A stretch of 28,734 bases of DNA from JBFXAF01 sp050178915 (GCA_050178915.1 JBFXFO010000034.1:1-28734), one strand, 5' to 3'; numbered from the stretch's first letter, positions 17,662 to 26,899 are shown. A program made the numbers and translations. The notes: a model not told the origin generated them from the sequence alone.

Positions 17662-17849
17662 GCGGCATCCTGATCGGAGCGGCGGTCGGACTCGGCATCG
17701 GCGTGGTGACCTACGCCGCGCTGAAGGTGCTCGCCGGTCGCGTCGATCTGGATGACACGAAGCGTGTCCTCAACGTGACGGGTCTGATCGACCTCGTCCT
17801 TTTCCCGGTCGTCGGCGCTGTCGCCGGCTGGCTGATTGCGGGAGACTGA
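17658..17849 (+). CDS. Small predicted two-helix membrane protein between nuoH and nuoI
   Basis: A 63-residue protein starting MSGILIGAAVGLGIGVVTYA. A Gly/Ala-rich helix (about 3-25), a charged loop (GRVDLDDTKRVLNVTG) and a second helix (LIDLVLFPVVGAVAGWLIAG) are clear. Its ATG overlaps the nuoH stop by four bases (ATGA), and it ends three bases before nuoI, so it is almost certainly translated with the operon. I do not recognise a named family. It is the third such protein in this operon; a role as accessory or assembly factor of complex I is inference. Confidence 0.72.
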   Translation: MSGILIGAAVGLGIGVVTYAALKVLAGRVDLDDTKRVLNVTGLIDLVLFPVVGAVAGWLIAGD

Positions 17850-17852
17850 ACC

Positions 17853-18341
17853 ATGGCGCTAGTCCAGGCCGCCAAGTCGCTGCTGCTGAGGGAATTCCTC
17901 GGCGCTTTCGCGCTGTCGATGCGGCAGTTCTTCCGTCCGAAGGAGACGATCAACTACCCGCACGAGAAGGGCCCGATCAGCCCACGCTTCCGCGGCGAGC
18001 ACGCGCTGCGCCGTTATCCGAACGGCGAGGAACGCTGCATCGCGTGCAAGCTGTGCGAAGCGATCTGCCCGGCGCAGGCCATCACCATCGAGGCCGGCCC
18101 GCGCCGCAATGACGGCACGCGGCGCACCGTGCGCTACGACATCGATATGGTGAAGTGCATCTATTGCGGCTTCTGCCAGGAAGCCTGCCCGGTCGACGCG
18201 ATCGTCGAGGGTCCGAATTTCGAGTTCGCGACGGAGACGCGCGAGGAACTCTACTACGACAAGGACAAGCTTCTGGCGAACGGCGACCGGTGGGAGCGCG
18301 AGATCGCGCGCAACATCGCGCTGGACGCGCAGTACCGCTGA
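17853..18341 (+). CDS. nuoI: NADH-quinone oxidoreductase subunit I
   Basis: A 162-residue ferredoxin-like subunit (TYKY) that holds clusters N6a and N6b between NuoG and NuoB. The eight ligands are Cys62, 65, 68 and 72 (CIACKLCEAICPAQAI) and Cys102, 105, 108 and 112 (CIYCGFCQEACPVDAI). An amphipathic N-terminal segment (SLLLREFLGAFALSMRQFF) anchors it to the membrane arm. Start ATG 17853. A 136-bp gap with hairpins follows, the longest gap in the operon. Confidence 0.97.
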   Translation: MALVQAAKSLLLREFLGAFALSMRQFFRPKETINYPHEKGPISPRFRGEHALRRYPNGEERCIACKLCEAICPAQAITIEAGPRRNDGTRRTVRYDIDMVKCIYCGFCQEACPVDAIVEGPNFEFATETREELYYDKDKLLANGDRWEREIARNIALDAQYR

Positions 18342-18477
18342 AATCCGCCCCGTCGGGGCAGCTTCTCGCCGACACCGGGGAGAAGGAAACGCAGACGTGG
18401 ACGCGCCCTACCGGCTCGTCTAAGGAACACGCGATTCCAGGCTGGAGGCAGCCGGAGTCGAGCAAACCGGGGAACCC
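18342..18477 (+). repeat. Intergenic double-hairpin element between nuoI and nuoJ
   Basis: The 136-bp gap holds two inverted repeats in its first 45 bases: GCCCC-GTC-GGGGC (18347-18359) and CTTCTCGCCG-acac-CGGGGAGAAG (18362-18385, one mismatch). CTTCTC...GAGAAG palindromes of this type are, from memory, common in rhizobial intergenic mosaic elements (RIME-like). The rest (18386-18470) has no visible gene; CCGGGGAACCC just before nuoJ probably contains its ribosome binding site. No T-run follows the hairpins, so read-through into nuoJ is expected, perhaps with RNA processing. Confidence 0.45.
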
Positions 18478-19098
18478 ATGCTGAACGGTCTAGAGGCGAT
18501 ATTCTTCTACCTCTTCGCCTTCGTCGCGGTCGCGTCGGCGTTCATGGTCATTGCCGCGCGCAATCCTGTGCACTCGGTGCTGTTCCTCATCCTGACCTTC
18601 TTCAACGCTGCGGCGCTGTTTCTGCTGACCGGCGCCGAGTTCCTGGCGATGATCCTGCTGGTCGTCTATGTCGGCGCGGTCGCGGTGCTCTTCCTCTTCG
18701 TCGTGATGATGCTCGACGTCGACTTCGCCGAATTGAAGCGCGGAGCGCTGCAATACGCGCCGATCGGCGCGCTGGTCGGCATCATCCTCGCGGCCGAACT
18801 GGTGATCGTGGTCGGGGGCTACGCCTTCGTGCCGGAACTGGCGACGAGCGTGGCCCAGCCGATCCCGGATCCCGCCGCGCGCCACAACACCGCGGCGCTC
18901 GGCGACGTGCTCTACACGGACTACATCTACTACTTCCAGATCGCGGGCATGGTCCTGCTGGTCGCCATGATCGGCGCCATCGTGCTGACGCTGCGCCACA
19001 AGCAGGGCGTCAAGCGGCAGTCGATCGCTGCGCAGGTTGCGCGCAATCCGGCCACCTCGATCGAGGTCAAGAAGGTCGAGACGGGGAAGGGCATCTGA
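18478..19098 (+). CDS. nuoJ: NADH-quinone oxidoreductase subunit J
   Basis: A 206-residue membrane subunit with five predicted helices, homologous to mitochondrial ND6. Characteristic text includes AIFFYLFAFVAVASAFMVIA, NPVHSVLFLILTFFNAAALF, EFLAMILLVVYVGAVAVLFL (the third helix with its conserved Glu and the pi-bulge region) and FVVMMLDVDFAEL. Start ATG 18478 after the hairpin-bearing gap. nuoK begins one base after its stop. Confidence 0.96.
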   Translation: MLNGLEAIFFYLFAFVAVASAFMVIAARNPVHSVLFLILTFFNAAALFLLTGAEFLAMILLVVYVGAVAVLFLFVVMMLDVDFAELKRGALQYAPIGALVGIILAAELVIVVGGYAFVPELATSVAQPIPDPAARHNTAALGDVLYTDYIYYFQIAGMVLLVAMIGAIVLTLRHKQGVKRQSIAAQVARNPATSIEVKKVETGKGI

Positions 19099-19099
19099 C

Positions 19100-19408
19100 A
19101 TGACCGTTGGCATCGGCCACTACCTGACGCTCTCGGCGATCCTCTTCACGCTCGGCGTGTTCGGCATCTTCCTGAACCGCAAGAACGTCATCGTCATCCT
19201 GATGTCGGTCGAGCTCATCCTGCTCGCGGTCAACATCAACTTCGTGGCCTTCTCGGCCGCGCTCAACGATCTCGTCGGCCAGGTCTTCGCGCTCTTCGTG
19301 CTGACCGTGGCGGCGGCTGAAGCCGCGATCGGCCTGGCGATCCTCGTCGTCTTCTTCCGCAACCGCGGCTCGATCGCGGTCGAAGACGTCAACATGATGA
19401 AGGGCTGA
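19100..19408 (+). CDS. nuoK: NADH-quinone oxidoreductase subunit K
   Basis: A 102-residue membrane subunit with three helices, homologous to ND4L. The two membrane-embedded Glu residues of the central proton path are visible in MSVELILLAVNINFVAFSA and VAAAEAAIGLAILVVFFRNR. The ATG at 19100 gives MTVGIGHYLTLSAILFTLG; an upstream start in the same frame would overlap nuoJ by many codons and lacks homology. Confidence 0.96.
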   Translation: MTVGIGHYLTLSAILFTLGVFGIFLNRKNVIVILMSVELILLAVNINFVAFSAALNDLVGQVFALFVLTVAAAEAAIGLAILVVFFRNRGSIAVEDVNMMKG

Positions 19409-19413
19409 GGCCG

Positions 19414-21432
19414 GTGTACCAGGCTATCGTCTTCCTGCCGCTCGCCGGCTTCCTGATCGTCGGGCTCTTCGGCAAGTCGCTCGGCGCGCGCGCGTCGGAG
19501 TACATCACCTCCGGTTTCCTGGTGATCTCGGCCGTGCTGTCCTGGGTGGCGTTTGTCACGGTCGGCTTCGGCGAGGGCGAGGCCTTCACGGTGCCGGTGC
19601 TGCGCTTCCTCGAGTCCGGCGCGCTGCAGGCCAACTGGGCGTTGCGCATCGACACGCTGACGGTGGTCATGCTGGTTGTCGTGAACTCGGTTTCGGCCCT
19701 GGTTCACATCTACTCCATCGGCTACATGCACCACGACCCGCATCGGCCGCGCTTCTTCGCCTATCTGTCGCTGTTCACCTTCGCCATGCTCATGCTGGTG
19801 ACGTCGGACAACCTCATCCAGATGTTCTTCGGCTGGGAAGGGGTGGGCCTCGCGTCCTACCTGCTGATCGGATTCTGGTACAAGAAGCCGTCCGCCAATG
19901 CCGCCGCCATCAAGGCGTTCGTCGTCAACCGCGTCGGCGATTTCGGCTTCGTGCTCGGCATCTGCGGCGTCTTCGTGCTGTTCGGCTCGGTCGACTTAGG
20001 CACCATCTTCGCCAATGCCGCGACCTATCTGCCGGCGGGCGCCGGGCATGGCGCGGAAGCAGCTGTCGCTGACGCCGCCGCGCATTCGGACACGGTTCTG
20101 AACTTCCTCGGCTACGAACTCGACAAGGCGACCGCGCTGACCATCGTCTGCCTGCTGCTGTTCCTGGGCGCTATGGGCAAGTCGGCGCAGGTGCCGCTGC
20201 ACACCTGGCTGCCGGACGCCATGGAAGGCCCGACACCGGTTTCCGCTCTCATCCATGCCGCAACCATGGTGACCGCCGGCGTGTTCATGCTGGCGCGCCT
20301 GTCGCCGCTGTTCGAGCACTCGTCGACGGCGCTCATGGTGGTGACGTTCGTCGGCGCGTTCACGGCCTTCTTCGCGGCGACGGTCGGCCTCGTGCAGAAC
20401 GACATCAAGCGGGTGATCGCCTATTCGACCTGCTCGCAGCTCGGCTACATGTTCGTGGCGCTGGGGCTGGGCTTCTACTCCGCCGCCATCTTCCACCTGT
20501 TCACGCACGCCTTCTTCAAGGCGCTGCTTTTCCTCGGCTCCGGCTCGGTCATCCATGCCGTGTCCGACGAGCAGGACATGCGCAAGATGGGTGGGCTGCG
20601 CAAGCTGATCCCCTACACCTACTGGGCGATGGTGATCGGCACGCTGGCGCTGACCGGCGTGGGCATCCCGGCAACCATCATCGGCACCGCCGGCTTCTTC
20701 TCGAAGGACGCCATCATCGAGGGTGCCTTCGTCGGCCACAACGCGGCCGCCGGCTTCGCCTTCGTGCTGCTGGTCATCGCCGCGATGTTCACGAGCTTCT
20801 ACTCGTGGCGCCTGATCTTCATGACCTTCCACGGCAAGCCGCGCGCCAGCCACGACGTCATGCATCACGTGCATGAATCGCCGCCAGTGATGCTGCTGCC
20901 GCTGGCGCTGCTCGCCTTCGGCGCCATCTTCGCCGGCGTGGTCTTCCATGAATCGTTCATCGGCGAAGGCTACGAGCACTTCTGGAAGTCGGCGCTGTTC
21001 ACGCTGGCCGACAACCACATCCTGCACGACTTCCACGACGTACCGATGTGGGTGAAGCTGGCGCCGTTCGTCGCCATGCTCCTCGGCTTCTTTGGTGCCT
21101 GGCGCTTCTACATCGTGTCGCCGGAAACGCCGAAGCGCCTGGCTGAGCAGCATCGCGGGCTCTACGCCTTCCTGCTCAACAAATGGTACTTCGACGAGGT
21201 CTACGACTTCCTCTTCGTGCGCCCCGCCAAGCGCATCGGCCACTTCCTCTGGAAGAAGGGCGATGGCTGGCTGATCGACGGCCTCGGGCCTGACGGCATC
21301 TCGGCCCGCGTGGTCGATGTCACCAACCGGGTGGTCAAGCTGCAGACCGGTTATCTTTACCACTACGCCTTCGTCATGCTGATCGGCATTGCCGCACTGG
21401 TGACCTGGATGATGCTCGGGAGCAGCTTCTGA
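19414..21432 (+). CDS. nuoL: NADH-quinone oxidoreductase subunit L
   Basis: A 672-residue distal proton-pumping subunit related to Mrp antiporters. Conserved blocks include SIGYMHHDPHRPRFFAYLSL, FGWEGVGLASYLLIGFWY (with the key Glu), LPDAMEGPTPVSALIHAATM and YSTCSQLGYMFVALGLG (pump-core and channel residues). The C-terminal part contains the long lateral helix and the anchor helix expected of NuoL. The start is GTG at 19414 (GTG TAC CAG), after GAGGCC; no in-frame ATG is nearby, and homology begins at YQAIVFLPLAGF. The stop overlaps the nuoM ATG (TGATG). Confidence 0.96.
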   Translation: MYQAIVFLPLAGFLIVGLFGKSLGARASEYITSGFLVISAVLSWVAFVTVGFGEGEAFTVPVLRFLESGALQANWALRIDTLTVVMLVVVNSVSALVHIYSIGYMHHDPHRPRFFAYLSLFTFAMLMLVTSDNLIQMFFGWEGVGLASYLLIGFWYKKPSANAAAIKAFVVNRVGDFGFVLGICGVFVLFGSVDLGTIFANAATYLPAGAGHGAEAAVADAAAHSDTVLNFLGYELDKATALTIVCLLLFLGAMGKSAQVPLHTWLPDAMEGPTPVSALIHAATMVTAGVFMLARLSPLFEHSSTALMVVTFVGAFTAFFAATVGLVQNDIKRVIAYSTCSQLGYMFVALGLGFYSAAIFHLFTHAFFKALLFLGSGSVIHAVSDEQDMRKMGGLRKLIPYTYWAMVIGTLALTGVGIPATIIGTAGFFSKDAIIEGAFVGHNAAAGFAFVLLVIAAMFTSFYSWRLIFMTFHGKPRASHDVMHHVHESPPVMLLPLALLAFGAIFAGVVFHESFIGEGYEHFWKSALFTLADNHILHDFHDVPMWVKLAPFVAMLLGFFGAWRFYIVSPETPKRLAEQHRGLYAFLLNKWYFDEVYDFLFVRPAKRIGHFLWKKGDGWLIDGLGPDGISARVVDVTNRVVKLQTGYLYHYAFVMLIGIAALVTWMMLGSSF

Positions 21433-22928
21433 TGGTCGACTGGCCCATCCTTTCGGCAGTCACCTTCCTGCCGCTGGTCGGCGCGCTGCTGATCCTGTTC
21501 ATTCGCGACGACAGCGCCGCAGCGCGTCGCAACGTGCGTTCGATCGCGCTGATCACAACGCTGGTCACGTTCGTCGTCTCGATCTTCATCTGGATCGGCT
21601 TCGACCCGGCCAACACCGGCTTCCAGATGGTCGAGAAGGTCGGCTGGCTGGACAGCTCGATTTCCTACCACATGGGCGTCGACGGCATTTCCATGCTGTT
21701 CGTCATCCTGACGACGTTCCTGATGCCGTTCTGCATCCTTGCCTCGTGGGAAGCGATCGACAAGCGCGTCAAGGAATACATGATCGCGTTCCTGATCCTG
21801 GAAACGCTCATGATCGGCGTGTTCTGCGCGCTCGACATCGTGCTGTTCTACGTGTTCTTCGAGGCCGGCCTCATTCCGATGTTCATCATCATCGGCGTCT
21901 GGGGCGGCAAGCGGCGCGTCTACGCCTCGTTCAAGTTCTTCCTCTACACGCTGCTCGGCTCGGTGCTGATGCTGCTCGCCATCATGGCGATGTACTGGCA
22001 GGCCGGCACGACCGACATCCCGACGCTGCTGACCTACGACTTCCCGCCGGACATGCAGATATGGCTGTGGCTGGCCTTCTTCGCCTCCTTCGCGGTGAAG
22101 ATGCCGATGTGGCCGGTGCATACCTGGTTGCCCGACGCGCACGTCGAGGCGCCGACGGCCGGCTCGGTCATTCTTGCGGGCATCCTGCTGAAGATGGGCG
22201 GCTACGGCTTCCTGCGCTTCTCGCTGCCGATGTTCACCGAAGCGTCCGATTTCTTCCAGCCGTTCGTGTTCACGCTCTCCGTCATCGCCATCATCTACAC
22301 CTCGCTGGTGGCGCTGATGCAGGAGGACATGAAGAAGCTGATCGCCTACTCGTCCGTCGCCCACATGGGCTACGTGACCATGGGCATCTTCGCGATGAAT
22401 CAGGAGGGCCTGCAGGGCGCGATCTTCCAGATGCTGTCGCACGGCCTCGTCTCGGGCGCGCTGTTCCTCTGCGTCGGTGTGGTCTACGACCGCATGCACA
22501 CGCGCGAAATCTCGGCCTATGGCGGCCTCGTCAACAACATGCCGAAATACGCCGTGGTGTTCCTCATCTTCACCATGGCCAATGTCGGCCTGCCCGGCAC
22601 ATCCGGCTTCGTCGGCGAGTTCCTGACACTGCTCGGCGCCTTCAAGGCCAACACCTGGGTGGCGCTGTTCGCCACGACCGGCGTGATATTGTCCGCAGCG
22701 TACGCGCTCTGGCTTTACCGCAAGGTCGTGTTCGGCGCGCTGACCAAGGACAGCCTGAAAGCCATGCTCGATCTCTCGGCGCGCGAGAAGGTGATCATCT
22801 ACCCGCTGGTGGTGCTGGTGATCTTCTTCGGCGTTTACCCGGCCCCGATCCTTGACGCGACCGCCGCGTCGGTCGAGGCGCTGGTCAACAGCATTTCGAC
22901 CGCGGCTCCCGCTGCGGCGCACAACTGA
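21432..22928 (+). CDS. nuoM: NADH-quinone oxidoreductase subunit M
   Basis: A 498-residue antiporter-like proton-pumping subunit. Family motifs include YHMGVDGISMLFVILTTFLM, FYVFFEAGLIPMFIIIGVWG (conserved Glu), WLPDAHVEAPTAGSVILAGI followed by LLKMGGYGFLR, and YSSVAHMGYVTMGIF. Start ATG 21432 overlaps the nuoL stop. A 17-base gap follows before nuoN. Confidence 0.97.
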   Translation: MVDWPILSAVTFLPLVGALLILFIRDDSAAARRNVRSIALITTLVTFVVSIFIWIGFDPANTGFQMVEKVGWLDSSISYHMGVDGISMLFVILTTFLMPFCILASWEAIDKRVKEYMIAFLILETLMIGVFCALDIVLFYVFFEAGLIPMFIIIGVWGGKRRVYASFKFFLYTLLGSVLMLLAIMAMYWQAGTTDIPTLLTYDFPPDMQIWLWLAFFASFAVKMPMWPVHTWLPDAHVEAPTAGSVILAGILLKMGGYGFLRFSLPMFTEASDFFQPFVFTLSVIAIIYTSLVALMQEDMKKLIAYSSVAHMGYVTMGIFAMNQEGLQGAIFQMLSHGLVSGALFLCVGVVYDRMHTREISAYGGLVNNMPKYAVVFLIFTMANVGLPGTSGFVGEFLTLLGAFKANTWVALFATTGVILSAAYALWLYRKVVFGALTKDSLKAMLDLSAREKVIIYPLVVLVIFFGVYPAPILDATAASVEALVNSISTAAPAAAHN

Positions 22929-22945
22929 CGGGATTCTTTCGGACC

Positions 22946-24379
22946 ATGACACCCGAACTGATCCAGGGCCTGACGCTCCTTACGCCGGAACTGATCCTCG
23001 CGATCGGCGCCATGGTCATCCTCATGGTTGGCGTGTTCTCGGGCGAACGCTCCACCCCCGTCGTCGCCGTACTGGCCGGCCTGCTGCTCATCGCCGCTGG
23101 CGTGTGGGTGGTGCTCGGCGAGGACGGCAGAGCCTTCGGCGAAGCGTTCATTTCCGATCCGTTCGCGCGCTTCATGAAGATCCTGACGCTGGTCGGTTCG
23201 GTGATCACGCTGGTCATGTCGATGGGCTTTGCGCGCGAGCAGAAGTTCGATCGCTTCGAGTATCCGGTGCTGATCGTGCTCGCCACGCTCGGCATGCTGC
23301 TGATGATCTCGGCCAACAGCATGATCGCGCTGTACCTCGGGCTCGAACTGCAGTCGCTGGCGCTCTACGTCGTCGCCGCGATCAACCGTGACAGCCTGAA
23401 GTCGACTGAGGCGGGCCTCAAATATTTCGTCCTCGGCGCGCTGTCGTCGGGCATGCTGCTCTACGGCATCAGCCTCGTCTACGGTTACACCGGCAACACC
23501 GGCTTCGACGCGATTGCGCAGGCGCTGTCGGGCGGCGAGCGCCAGCTTGGCCTCGTCTTCGGCCTCGTCTTCGTGCTGGCGGGCCTAGCCTTCAAGATCT
23601 CCGCCGTGCCGTTCCACATGTGGACGCCGGATGTCTACGAGGGTGCGCCGACGCCGGTCACGGCGTTCTTTGCCGCAGCGCCGAAGATGGCGGCGATGGC
23701 GCTCGTGGTGCGCGTCACGGTCGGCGCCTTCGAGCCGGTCGCGGCCGACTGGCAGCAGATCATCGTCTTCATTTCGATCGCGTCCATGGCGCTCGGCGCT
23801 TTCGCCGCCATCGGCCAGAAGAACATCAAGCGCCTGATGGCGTATTCCTCCATCGGCCACATGGGCTACGCGCTGGTCGGTCTGGCGGCAAACAGCCAGG
23901 CCGGCGTGCGCGGTGTCGCCATCTACATGGCGATCTATCTGGTGATGACGCTCGGCACGTTCGCCTTCATCTTGGCGATGCGCCGCAAGGACCAGCATGT
24001 CGAGCAGATCGACGACCTCTCGGGCCTGTCGACCACCAACCCGGTCATGGCGACGATCCTCACCATCCTGATGTTCAGCCTTGCCGGCATCCCGCCGCTC
24101 GCCGGCTTCTGGGGGAAGTGGTACGTCTTCCTCGCCGCGATCGACGCCAACCTCTACGGCCTTGCCGTCATCGGCGTGCTGGCTTCGGTGGTGGGGGCGT
24201 TCTACTACCTGCGCATCATCAAGATCATGTGGTTCGACCAGCCGGTCGGCGCCTTCTCGCCCATGTCGGGCGAACTGCGCCTCGTGCTCGGCGTGAGCGG
24301 TGCGTTCGTGCTGTTCTACGTGCTGATCGGCAGCTTCATCGGACAGTGGGCAGAAGCCGCAGCGAAGAGCTTCTTCTGA
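22946..24379 (+). CDS. nuoN: NADH-quinone oxidoreductase subunit N
   Basis: A 477-residue antiporter-like proton-pumping subunit, the last structural gene of the complex. Motifs include ALYLGLELQSLALYVVAAIN (conserved Glu), LKYFVLGALSSGMLLYGISL, VPFHMWTPDVYEGAPTPVTA and YSSIGHMGYALVGLAA. Start ATG 22946 (MTPELIQGLTLLTPELILAI). birA begins four bases after the stop, so the transcript probably continues. Confidence 0.97.
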   Translation: MTPELIQGLTLLTPELILAIGAMVILMVGVFSGERSTPVVAVLAGLLLIAAGVWVVLGEDGRAFGEAFISDPFARFMKILTLVGSVITLVMSMGFAREQKFDRFEYPVLIVLATLGMLLMISANSMIALYLGLELQSLALYVVAAINRDSLKSTEAGLKYFVLGALSSGMLLYGISLVYGYTGNTGFDAIAQALSGGERQLGLVFGLVFVLAGLAFKISAVPFHMWTPDVYEGAPTPVTAFFAAAPKMAAMALVVRVTVGAFEPVAADWQQIIVFISIASMALGAFAAIGQKNIKRLMAYSSIGHMGYALVGLAANSQAGVRGVAIYMAIYLVMTLGTFAFILAMRRKDQHVEQIDDLSGLSTTNPVMATILTILMFSLAGIPPLAGFWGKWYVFLAAIDANLYGLAVIGVLASVVGAFYYLRIIKIMWFDQPVGAFSPMSGELRLVLGVSGAFVLFYVLIGSFIGQWAEAAAKSFF

Positions 24380-24383
24380 CGCG

Positions 24384-25211
24384 ATGGCGGGTTTCGCGCT
24401 TGCCCCGACTGCGCTCGCTCAGGGCTACCGCCTCGAGGCGCACGATCGGGTAGGCTCGACCAATCAACTGGCGCTGGAGCGTGCCCGGGCTGGCGATTCG
24501 GGCCGGCTCTGGATTGTCGCACGCGAGCAGGAATCCGGGCGCGGGCGCCGCGGTCGCGTCTGGGCGACGCCTCATGGCAATCTTGCAGCCACGCTGCTCG
24601 TCATCTCGCGCAATGAGGTGCGCCTGCTGGCGACCCTCGGCTTCGTCGCCGGGCTGGCGCTGGCGGATGCACTGGCGGCGGTGGTGCCTGCCGGCCGCGT
24701 CGCGATCGCGCCCGACGGTGGCGGCAGCGGCGGCAACCGCTTCGAGCTGAAATGGCCGAACGACGTGCTTGCGGGCGGCGCCAAGCTTGCCGGCATCCTG
24801 CTTGAATCCACCATGCTCGAAACCGGAGGACAGGGCGTCGCCATCGGCATCGGCGTCAACGTCGCGGCACACCCCGAGGGCCTGCCTTATCCGGCGACGT
24901 CGCTGCGCGCGCTCGGCGGCACCTGCGATGCTGAAGCACTTTTCGTCGCGCTCTCCGACGCCTGGGATGCGAATGCGCGCGTCTGGGACGAGGGCAGGGG
25001 GCTCTCGCAGATACGCAAGCGCTGGCTTGAACGCGCGGCCGGACTTGGCTCCGAAGTGGCGGTGCGGGTCGACGGAAACGTTCTGCGCGGTATCTTCGAG
25101 ACGATCGACGAGGATTGCCGGTTCGTGATCCGCGATCGCGTCGGCGAACGCATAAGGGTCGCCGCCGGAGACGTGCATTTCGGTGCGGTTGCGTCGGCGG
25201 TGGCCGATTGA
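24384..25211 (+). CDS. birA: Biotin--[acetyl-CoA-carboxylase] ligase
   Basis: A 275-residue monofunctional biotin protein ligase, which activates biotin as biotinyl-AMP and transfers it to carboxylase carrier domains. The catalytic core shows DRVGSTNQLALERA, the biotinyl-AMP loop GRGRRGR (52-58), LKWPNDVLAGGAKLAGILLE (~122-141) and AIGIGVNVA, with a small C-terminal SH3-like domain (VRVDGNVLRGIFETID). The N-terminal DNA-binding domain of E. coli BirA is missing, so it should not be a repressor. It follows nuoN at four bases, and ribonuclease J follows; birA after nuoN is usual in rhizobia. Confidence 0.95.
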   Translation: MAGFALAPTALAQGYRLEAHDRVGSTNQLALERARAGDSGRLWIVAREQESGRGRRGRVWATPHGNLAATLLVISRNEVRLLATLGFVAGLALADALAAVVPAGRVAIAPDGGGSGGNRFELKWPNDVLAGGAKLAGILLESTMLETGGQGVAIGIGVNVAAHPEGLPYPATSLRALGGTCDAEALFVALSDAWDANARVWDEGRGLSQIRKRWLERAAGLGSEVAVRVDGNVLRGIFETIDEDCRFVIRDRVGERIRVAAGDVHFGAVASAVAD

Positions 25212-25228
25212 GTGGAGGCGGGAAACGC

Positions 25229-26899
25229 ATGACAGACAGCAATGCGGAACTGGTGTTCGTCCCGCTCGGCGGCGTCGGCGAGATCGGCATGAACTTCGCG
25301 CTCTACGGCTTCGGGCCGGCGCATGCGCGCGAATGGATCGCCATCGACTGCGGCGTCACCTTCCCGGGGCCGGACCTGCCCGGCGTCGATCTCATCATCC
25401 CCGACACGCGCTTCATCGAGGAAGACCTCGGCAATCTGCGCGGCATGATCATCACGCATGCGCACGAGGACCATTACGGCGCCATCCTCGACGTCTGGCC
25501 GCGCCTGAAGGTGCCGGTCTGGATGACGCCGTTCACCGCCGGCCTGCTGGAGGCCAAGCGCCTGTCCGAGCCGGGCGCGCCGAAAAACCTGCCGATCAAG
25601 ATCTACAAGGGCGGCGAGACGTTTCAGGTCGGGCCGTTCTCCATCGAGGCGGTGCCGGTCGCGCACTCGATCCCCGAGCCGATGGCGCTGGCGATCACCA
25701 CAGGTGCCGGCACCGTCGTCCACACCGGCGACTGGAAGATCGATCCCACTCCGGAGCTCGGCCCCCCGACCGACGAGGCGCGGCTGCGCGCGCTCGGCGA
25801 CAAGGGCGTACTCGCGCTGGTCTGCGATTCGACCAATGCGCAGCGGGAAGGCGAGTCGCCCTCCGAGCAGGCGGTCGCGGCCAATCTGACCAGGCTTATC
25901 GCCGAGGCACCGGGCCGTGTCGCCATCACCACCTTCTCCTCCAACGTCGGCCGCATCCGCTCGATCGCGCGCGCCGCGCGCGACGCCGGCCGGCAGGTGC
26001 TGGTCCTTGGCCGTTCGCTGAAGCGCGTCATCGATGTCTCGGGCGAGCTCGGCTACATGGAAGGGCTGCCGGAATTCGTCGCCGAGGAGGACTATGGCCG
26101 CATTCCGCGCAACCAGCTCGTCATCATCTGCACCGGCAGCCAGGGCGAGCCGGTGGCAGCGCTGGCAAAGCTGTCGCGTGACGAGATGAAGGCGCTGCAG
26201 CTGACGCCGGGCGACACGGTGATCTTCTCCTCGCGCACCATCCCCGGCAACGAGAAGGCGATCCTCGAGATCAAGAACCGTCTCATCGACCACGGCATGA
26301 AGATCATCGAGGACGGCGACGAACTCGTTCACGTCTCCGGCCATCCGCGCCGCTCGGAATTGCGCAAGATGTACGAATGGGTACGGCCACGCATCTCGGT
26401 GCCGGTGCATGGCGAGGCTGCACATCTGGTGGCGCACGGCTCGCTTGCCGCCACGCTCGGCGTTCCCGAGGTCGTGCAGGTGCGCGACGGCGACATGCTG
26501 CGTCTCGCGCCCGGCCCGGCAAAAGTCATCGACCAGGTGCCGTTCGGTCGCATGTACAAGGACGGCAAGCTCGTTGGCGACGAGACGGCGATGGGCATCA
26601 AGGACCGCCGCAAGCTGTCTTTCGCCGGTCATGTGGCGGTGAATGTCGTGCTCGACGATCGTTATGAACTTGCCGGCGACCCGGACCTCGTGGCGATCGG
26701 CGTTGCGCTGGCGGACAAGTCCGGCGAGACGCTGGAGGATCTGATGCTGGAGGCGGCAATCGGCGCCGTCGAGAGCATCCCGCGCCAGCGTCGCAAGGAT
26801 CTTGATCTCGTGCAGGAGTCGGTGCGCCGCGCCGTGCGTTCTGCTGCCAATGACGCATGGGACAAGAAGCCGCTCGTGACGGTGTTTGTGACGCGCTAG
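25229..26899 (+). CDS. rnj: Ribonuclease J
   Basis: A 556-residue metallo-beta-lactamase/beta-CASP ribonuclease with 5'-3' exonuclease and endonuclease activity in RNA maturation and decay. The two-zinc motif is THAHEDHYGA (His77, His79, Asp81, His82), followed by VPVAHSIPEP, VHTGDWKID and VCDSTNAQREGESPSE. The beta-CASP part has TTFSSNVGRIRSI, CTGSQGEPVAALAKLS and FSSRTIPGNE. The late motif HVSGHPRRSELRKMYEWVRP and PVHGEAAHL complete the site. The ATG at 25229 is preceded by GGAGGCGGGAAACGC, a strong ribosome binding site; longer same-frame starts overlap birA and lack homology. Confidence 0.94.
   Translation: MTDSNAELVFVPLGGVGEIGMNFALYGFGPAHAREWIAIDCGVTFPGPDLPGVDLIIPDTRFIEEDLGNLRGMIITHAHEDHYGAILDVWPRLKVPVWMTPFTAGLLEAKRLSEPGAPKNLPIKIYKGGETFQVGPFSIEAVPVAHSIPEPMALAITTGAGTVVHTGDWKIDPTPELGPPTDEARLRALGDKGVLALVCDSTNAQREGESPSEQAVAANLTRLIAEAPGRVAITTFSSNVGRIRSIARAARDAGRQVLVLGRSLKRVIDVSGELGYMEGLPEFVAEEDYGRIPRNQLVIICTGSQGEPVAALAKLSRDEMKALQLTPGDTVIFSSRTIPGNEKAILEIKNRLIDHGMKIIEDGDELVHVSGHPRRSELRKMYEWVRPRISVPVHGEAAHLVAHGSLAATLGVPEVVQVRDGDMLRLAPGPAKVIDQVPFGRMYKDGKLVGDETAMGIKDRRKLSFAGHVAVNVVLDDRYELAGDPDLVAIGVALADKSGETLEDLMLEAAIGAVESIPRQRRKDLDLVQESVRRAVRSAANDAWDKKPLVTVFVTR

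Noticed and set aside
19996..22952. Long minus-strand frames opposite nuoL and nuoM
   Set aside because: Rich in His, Arg, Glu and Asp because they read the complement of hydrophobic codons; no motifs.
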